Shown piece by piece: positions 59,812 to 64,000 of a DNA stretch of 64,000 nt (position 1 is the stretch's first letter; every line of letters starts with the position of its first letter). The notes below the pieces were generated by a model that had not been told where the DNA came from, did not search any database, and saw nothing but the letters and a program-made list of their open reading frames with translations. The stretch is taken from assembly GCA_910587715.1 (NCBI GenBank), contig CAJUMV010000002.1, positions 62,001 to 126,000 of the forward strand, written 5' to 3'. The position numbers and the translations under genes are program-made. Origin of the DNA: an uncultured Lachnospiraceae bacterium (GTDB lineage Bacteria; Bacillota; Clostridia; Lachnospirales; Lachnospiraceae).

Positions 59812-60627
59812 TCAATGCTTTTCCTCTGTTTCCGCCTGTGGAAACGTTATCTGCTGTAAGCTGCGGCAGCCTTCAAAGGCATGTGCGCCGATAGCTGGCA
59901 ATTCGCCGTCTGCAGCCTCCCTAATCTGTACCGTTTGCAGTTTCGCATCTCCCTTAAATGCATTATCACCAATAACCGTTACCGACTTTGGCAGGGAAAT
60001 CTGCGTCATATCCGTACAGCTCTCAAATGCCCCCGCTCCTATTTCTTTCACTGTGGAAGGCAGATAAACGCTCTCTAAAGCGGTACAGCCTTTAAAACCT
60101 TCCTCCGCAATTATCGCTACTCCGGCAGGCAGCTTCACATAAGTGATACGCTCATTGCCCCCGAAAACGTCCGGTGCAATGCTTTCGTATTTTTCTCCCT
60201 CCTCCGGCTGTCTTAACTCTATATTGCCCTCAAACGCCACCTTCTCCGATGTTTCCCCTTCGGTCGCGTCAGACGTTTTCCATCTGACAGCTTTAAGTAT
60301 CCCGTCCTCCACTTCATAAACATACTGCTGGGAAATATTCGCGTCATAGGTCACCCGCATACCGGTATAATCCGTAAAGCTGACAATTCTGCTCACAGCC
60401 GCTTCGTCCTCTTCCACAGCCGCTGTATCTGTTCCGACAGACTTTGCCGTGACCGCCGCTTCTCCTGTTTCCGCCGCCGTCTCATTCTTTTCCGCAGTTC
60501 CGACTTCCTGCTGTGTTTCAAGCGCTGGTGTTTCGACTCCCGGCTCCGCCGCGAAAACCACCATACCGTTTCCGCTGACAGCCATTCCAAGCGTCAGTAA
60601 TAATGCCGCTGCATGTTTCCTTTTCAT
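59812..60627 (-). CDS. Secreted leucine-rich-repeat (BspA-like, LRR_5) protein
   Basis: 271 residues. A signal peptide (MKRKHAAALLLTLGMAVSG) with likely cleavage after VFA-A is followed by a Glu/Ala/Thr-rich region (to about 85). Four or so LRR_5 units of about 23 residues follow (VAIIAEEGFKGCTALESVYLP, VKEIGAGAFESCTDMTQISLP, and two more). Surface LRR_5 proteins bind host or bacterial ligands. No LPxTG or wall-binding motif is seen, so it may be released or held by a partner. ATG 60627 follows GGGAGAGGG. It lies downstream of the giant Ig-like gene, behind a strong hairpin. Confidence 0.88.
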   Translation of the reverse strand: MKRKHAAALLLTLGMAVSGNGMVVFAAEPGVETPALETQQEVGTAEKNETAAETGEAAVTAKSVGTDTAAVEEDEAAVSRIVSFTDYTGMRVTYDANISQQYVYEVEDGILKAVRWKTSDATEGETSEKVAFEGNIELRQPEEGEKYESIAPDVFGGNERITYVKLPAGVAIIAEEGFKGCTALESVYLPSTVKEIGAGAFESCTDMTQISLPKSVTVIGDNAFKGDAKLQTVQIREAADGELPAIGAHAFEGCRSLQQITFPQAETEEKH

Positions 60628-60666
60628 AATTTTCACCCTCTCCCTGGTCCCTGCTTTTCGGGAAAT

Positions 60667-60697
60667 AATGCGGCGGTCGGAAACCCGCCGCCGCATT
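60667..60697 (-). terminator. GC-rich hairpin between the Ig-like surface gene and the LRR gene
   Basis: A 10-bp stem AATGCGGCGG/CCGCCGCATT plus an inner CGG/CCG pair set. It begins 3 bp after the surface-protein stop; the tail is ATTATTTCC, so it may be a partial terminator that lowers LRR expression. Confidence 0.6.
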
Positions 60698-60700
60698 GCG

Positions 60701-63700
60701 TTATTTGTTGATCTTTACGTTCATGGTGATCGGCGTACCTGCCGTATTTGTTCCCTGTCCGGTAAACTGAATATACATTTTAATCTTATTCGTCGTATTA
60801 CACCCGTATGTTACACCGTTTTTCAATTTCAGGTGAACCTCCAGCGAGCCGTCGTCCAGCTTTTTGCCATAAACCTCAAAGGAATCATTCGCCTTCTCAT
60901 CCTTCTCTCCGAAAGCAATGCTCTCAATCGCGCCGATTGCTTTCTCGTCGCTCTTCTTCACAATAAAGGTAGCCTCGTATGCCTTGCTGGACATATACAG
61001 ATTCGCCGTCGTCTGATCTGTTTTTACCTTGGGCAGGATTTCCGCGGTTTTGACTGTGATATTGCTGCTGGCATATGCTCCACCCCCGTCTCTTGTGAAC
61101 ACATACCCCTTTGTCCTGACCCAGACTCTCAACTTATAATTCGTTTTATTCTTCAAATCAGCCCCTGCCTTCGGAACAATATAGAAAGATTTTCCATCCT
61201 CCGCTATGACAGGCGTAAACTGCCTGCTGATTCTGTCCTCCTGATCATAAGATGCCTGTTCCCCGTCATTCACATCTAACAGTCTGACTTCCTCTATCGT
61301 ATCCTTCAGATTCTTAAACACAGGCGTATACTGAATGCCATTCTTTTCAACCACTTCTCTGTTGAGAAGATTTATCTTTCCTTTGGCTTTCAACGTAACC
61401 GAAATCTCCCCGTCGTAAACCTTAATCTTAAAGCTAATCGGTTTCGCTGTCTGAACCGGTTTCGGATTGATGCCGTTTTTATAGGTTGGCGTCATTTTCA
61501 ATACATATGTTTTTGCAGGTATCTCCTTCTTCAGGGAAATCTGCATTTTCCCTTCGGAAGATTTATCTCCGTCTATCCAGTTAAACTCAAAATATTCCTG
61601 AGGATTCCACGCCTCACATCCCCTTGTTGTAAACTGAATCCCATTAAATGTAGCCTCGTCGTCTAACAGATAGTACTCCGGGTTGATCTGTCCAGCAGAC
61701 ACCGTTCCGGCAGAAGCGGCAAGAACCTGCTGCGGCTGCGTATCGGCATCGCCGCCAGAACCACCGTCACCTTCCGGCTGCCCGGTTTCACCTTCACCCG
61801 ATCCGTCGCCGCTGCCACCGTTGCCTTCCGGCTGCCCGGTTTCGCCTTCGCCTGTTCCGCCGCCAGTGCCACCGTCACCTCCCGGTTGCCCGGTTTCACC
61901 TTCACCCGATCCGTCGCCGCTGCCACCAGTGTTGTCACCGTCTCCCGGTTTTCCTGTTTCGCCTTCGTTTCCTTCTCCAACACCTTCACTTGGCTTCTCC
62001 AGCCACTTTTCCACATTCGGGAGATTCTTGACAGTCACGGACATCTCCGAAACTTCTACATAAGTTTTTCCACCGCTTTCATTGGTGGTCCATGCCTTGA
62101 GATTAAGAGCGTTTGTTCCTTTCAAGGTAACTGCCGGTGTCGTTTTTGCAATCTTAATTGTCAACGCAATCTTTTTCGTCTGATTATTTTTGTCCGTATA
62201 GACAGCCTGATACTTGTAACTTCCCGCCGGTATTTCTTTCACAAAGGAATAATCCGTTGTATTTTCTTTTCCAAAAAATACTTCACCTTTTCCATCCACG
62301 CACTTTACGGTCAGCTTACCAAGTATCTTTTCATTTGTCCTATTGGGCAGGGGAGCAAAAATATATTCGTGCGCAAATTGCGTATCCTCATGGTTGGATA
62401 CCAACTCAAATTCTGCCTTGTTCTTCGGATAGTTGGTATTCAATGTAATCGTAGATTTTTTCAGCTTAATCTGCGCAGGTTTTGCATCCGTCTTGACCGT
62501 ATAAGTGTATGTAAATGATTTTCCTTCTGCCCACTTATCGTTTTTCAGTATCATACAGAGCTTGCCCTTAATTGGATTCGGCTCAAACTCCACTTTAATT
62601 TTTACCACATCTTGTTCTACACCGCCTATTACCCCGGTTCCTTTTACAAGGCTTGGCTTCACCCCCGCGCATGTCGTATTCGCACCTTCAGCAAGCGTAT
62701 ATGCGTCATCCCATGGTATTGGCTGCTTCTTCTTTTTGTCCAGAAGCGTCAGTTCTATGGGTGTCGGTTTATCCGTTCCAAAGGTGCCTGACGTTTTGTC
62801 CAGAACATAAGACGGTGCAACAGTCTGTGTAGGTATCGTAATCTTATACCTTTTGGTCAAATCACCAAACCCTTCAAATTTCAATACCAGATAACCGGTC
62901 AGCACAGGCTTACCTGTTCCGTTATTACTCTTTTTCAGATTCGGCGCCTTTTGGGTTATCGTTCCGGTCTGCTTATCAATTTGAAAATTATCTGTAAACA
63001 GCTTATCGTTTTCATAATTCTTGTGCCCAACCAGCGTCAATGGCTCCAGACTATATTCGGAAACCTTATGATTACCCAGTTTTCCGATTACCGGGTGAAT
63101 CTCCACGCCATCATTAGCAAGAAAGAGGTTAATCTTGAGAGCTTTCTTATCAAAGCTCACTGTTGGCTTCGGTTCGGACTTCTTGACCACAATCGTAAGA
63201 GGCGGTTGATACGTTAATGTACCAGAATTGACCTTAACATCAATGTCTAACTTTACATTGTAAGTTTTCTCCACCAAGCTAGAAAGTGCGCTTACCGAAT
63301 ATGTAGTAACCAAACCTTCTTTTTCTCCAACTTTTTTAAAGACAAAACCAACTTCCCTTCCGTTCACATCTTTAGCTTTAATAATCTTGCTATCATCAAT
63401 CGGTCTGCCGTAAGCGTCAATTACTCCGATAGTTGTTGCTCCCTCATCCTGATTGGGATTGACTGTAATCTTAGAGGCAGTCAAACGCGGCTCATAACTC
63501 TGCACACTGACAGTAAACTTTCGGGTAACTTTCTTCTCATCCTCCCCCTTAGCTGACACAGTTATTGTAGCTTCCCCGTTAGCACCAGCAGGAATCTTAA
63601 TCTCGTTCTCAGAATCCCCTGCCTTTGTGGAGGTTTTCTCCAGCTTTGCGACCTTGGAATCGCTGCTGCTCCAAGTAAAGGCCACCGCCAGACTATTCGC

Positions 63701-64000
63701 ATCGTCTTCTGTCGTGAAAGCCTCCGCCTCCACATCAAACTCTAATCCTGTTCCAATTCTGTCTTCGGGAATGGAAACCCCGATTATATTTCCATGCTCG
63801 TCTTTATCAACCCACTCTGTTCTCAACTCTGATTTTGAGTCAACGGTATCATCCTCCACCTGAATACCGATATGATGGATATATGTCTTTCCCACTCTAA
63901 TTGTTACAGAGACCGTAGCCCTTCCGCCGTCAGTATTCACTGACGCTTCCACCGTACCAGTACCCTCCTTCAAAGCCTTGATCGTGCCATCCTTGCTCAC
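60701..64000 (-). CDS. Giant Ig-like (Big_2) surface protein, N-terminus outside window
   Basis: 1,100 codons are visible and the frame runs off the right edge, so the true start is not in the window. Repeating beta-rich units resemble bacterial Ig-like domains: near the N-terminal end TIKALKEGTGTVEASVNTDGG and VAFTWSSSDSKVAKLE match Big_2 patterns, and later units are more diverged (for example TLNTNYPKNKAEFELVS). A Gly/Glu/Thr/Pro repeat linker lies at about residues 673-751. There is no sortase motif at the C-terminus, which ends in GTPITMNVKINK. It is likely a long exported adhesin or scaffold. The LRR protein follows on the same strand. Confidence 0.85.
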   Translation of the reverse strand: MSKDGTIKALKEGTGTVEASVNTDGGRATVSVTIRVGKTYIHHIGIQVEDDTVDSKSELRTEWVDKDEHGNIIGVSIPEDRIGTGLEFDVEAEAFTTEDDANSLAVAFTWSSSDSKVAKLEKTSTKAGDSENEIKIPAGANGEATITVSAKGEDEKKVTRKFTVSVQSYEPRLTASKITVNPNQDEGATTIGVIDAYGRPIDDSKIIKAKDVNGREVGFVFKKVGEKEGLVTTYSVSALSSLVEKTYNVKLDIDVKVNSGTLTYQPPLTIVVKKSEPKPTVSFDKKALKINLFLANDGVEIHPVIGKLGNHKVSEYSLEPLTLVGHKNYENDKLFTDNFQIDKQTGTITQKAPNLKKSNNGTGKPVLTGYLVLKFEGFGDLTKRYKITIPTQTVAPSYVLDKTSGTFGTDKPTPIELTLLDKKKKQPIPWDDAYTLAEGANTTCAGVKPSLVKGTGVIGGVEQDVVKIKVEFEPNPIKGKLCMILKNDKWAEGKSFTYTYTVKTDAKPAQIKLKKSTITLNTNYPKNKAEFELVSNHEDTQFAHEYIFAPLPNRTNEKILGKLTVKCVDGKGEVFFGKENTTDYSFVKEIPAGSYKYQAVYTDKNNQTKKIALTIKIAKTTPAVTLKGTNALNLKAWTTNESGGKTYVEVSEMSVTVKNLPNVEKWLEKPSEGVGEGNEGETGKPGDGDNTGGSGDGSGEGETGQPGGDGGTGGGTGEGETGQPEGNGGSGDGSGEGETGQPEGDGGSGGDADTQPQQVLAASAGTVSAGQINPEYYLLDDEATFNGIQFTTRGCEAWNPQEYFEFNWIDGDKSSEGKMQISLKKEIPAKTYVLKMTPTYKNGINPKPVQTAKPISFKIKVYDGEISVTLKAKGKINLLNREVVEKNGIQYTPVFKNLKDTIEEVRLLDVNDGEQASYDQEDRISRQFTPVIAEDGKSFYIVPKAGADLKNKTNYKLRVWVRTKGYVFTRDGGGAYASSNITVKTAEILPKVKTDQTTANLYMSSKAYEATFIVKKSDEKAIGAIESIAFGEKDEKANDSFEVYGKKLDDGSLEVHLKLKNGVTYGCNTTNKIKMYIQFTGQGTNTAGTPITMNVKINK
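61749..61983 (-). repeat. GEGETGQP-type repeat linker in the Ig-like surface protein
   Basis: Four or five units of about 14-20 residues built on GEGETGQPxGxGG and GSGDGSGEGETGQP, encoded by near-identical DNA of about 42-60 bp. It is bounded by ordinary Ig-like sequence on both sides. Such units often change in number between strains. Confidence 0.8.

Noticed and set aside
63998..64000. GTG at the right edge as the start of the Ig-like protein
   Set aside because: The codon lies at the cut end within an Ig-like unit with no signal peptide; the gene clearly continues outside the window.
1..64000. tRNA, rRNA and CRISPR features
   Set aside because: No cloverleaf, rRNA core sequence or repeat-spacer array was recognised by eye; an automated scan could still find a small RNA gene.

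Overview
The window looks like part of a chromosome from an anaerobic Firmicute, most likely a Lachnospiraceae-type Clostridium. The evidence is the strong AGGAGG-type ribosome sites before nearly every gene, GH25 and Ig-like surface proteins, CotH/VTC/DUF4956 and DUF4143 families, and many Gram-positive envelope genes. Taxonomy is inferred from gene content only. No rRNA, tRNA, IS element or CRISPR array was seen.

Layout. (1) 1-8.4 kb, minus strand: rmlB, a CotH-type kinase, a small membrane protein, a carbohydrate-binding lipoprotein, a VTC polymerase, a DUF4956 membrane protein, rmlA and a membrane-anchored SpaA-like protein (cut by the left edge). These are tightly spaced or overlapping and probably form one or two operons. 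(2) 8.4-14 kb: a large membrane-anchored GH25 lysozyme with extreme acidic and Lys-Asp repeats, a zinc-ribbon protein, an SGNH-like protein lacking the usual Ser, and a VapBC-type toxin-antitoxin pair. (3) 14-46 kb: a large set of envelope-glycan genes. It holds three MBOAT O-acyltransferases, several SGNH/DltD-like partners, at least five polytopic GT-C-like membrane proteins, GtrA, a GtrB-like glycosyltransferase, a radical SAM/SPASM protein, an ABC exporter with two permeases, and an FkbH-ACP-membrane protein module that may make and use an acyl (possibly glyceryl) thioester. (4) 44-46 kb: a DUF4143 ATPase with four phased 32-33 bp repeats at its promoter. (5) 46-56.6 kb: ugd, a UDP-glucuronate-epimerase-like enzyme, GT2/GT4/GT8 glycosyltransferases, a ChbG-type deacetylase and another GT-C protein, together suggesting a uronic-acid-containing surface polysaccharide. 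(6) 56.6-59.8 kb: an AT-rich three-gene island (DUF3696-type ATPase, PIN-like nuclease, minimal RNA ligase) divergent from an XRE regulator. (7) 59.8-64 kb: a secreted LRR protein and a giant Ig-like surface protein cut by the right edge.

How it fits together: nucleotide-sugar enzymes (RmlA, RmlB, Ugd, epimerase) feed cytoplasmic glycosyltransferases. Polyprenyl-linked sugars flip with GtrA-type help and are added outside by GT-C proteins. MBOAT/SGNH pairs then decorate the polymer with acyl groups.

The best candidate for an undescribed system is the ATPase-PIN-RNA ligase operon at 56626-59235. It pairs a predicted RNA-cutting enzyme with a predicted RNA-sealing enzyme under an SMC/OLD-like ATPase. 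Its base composition is unlike its neighbours, which suggests acquisition as a defence or RNA-damage/repair module. Second-tier signals are the FkbH-ACP module, multi-hairpin intergenic elements with competing pairings, an interleaved inverted repeat before a flavoenzyme, and the phased repeats before the DUF4143 ATPase.
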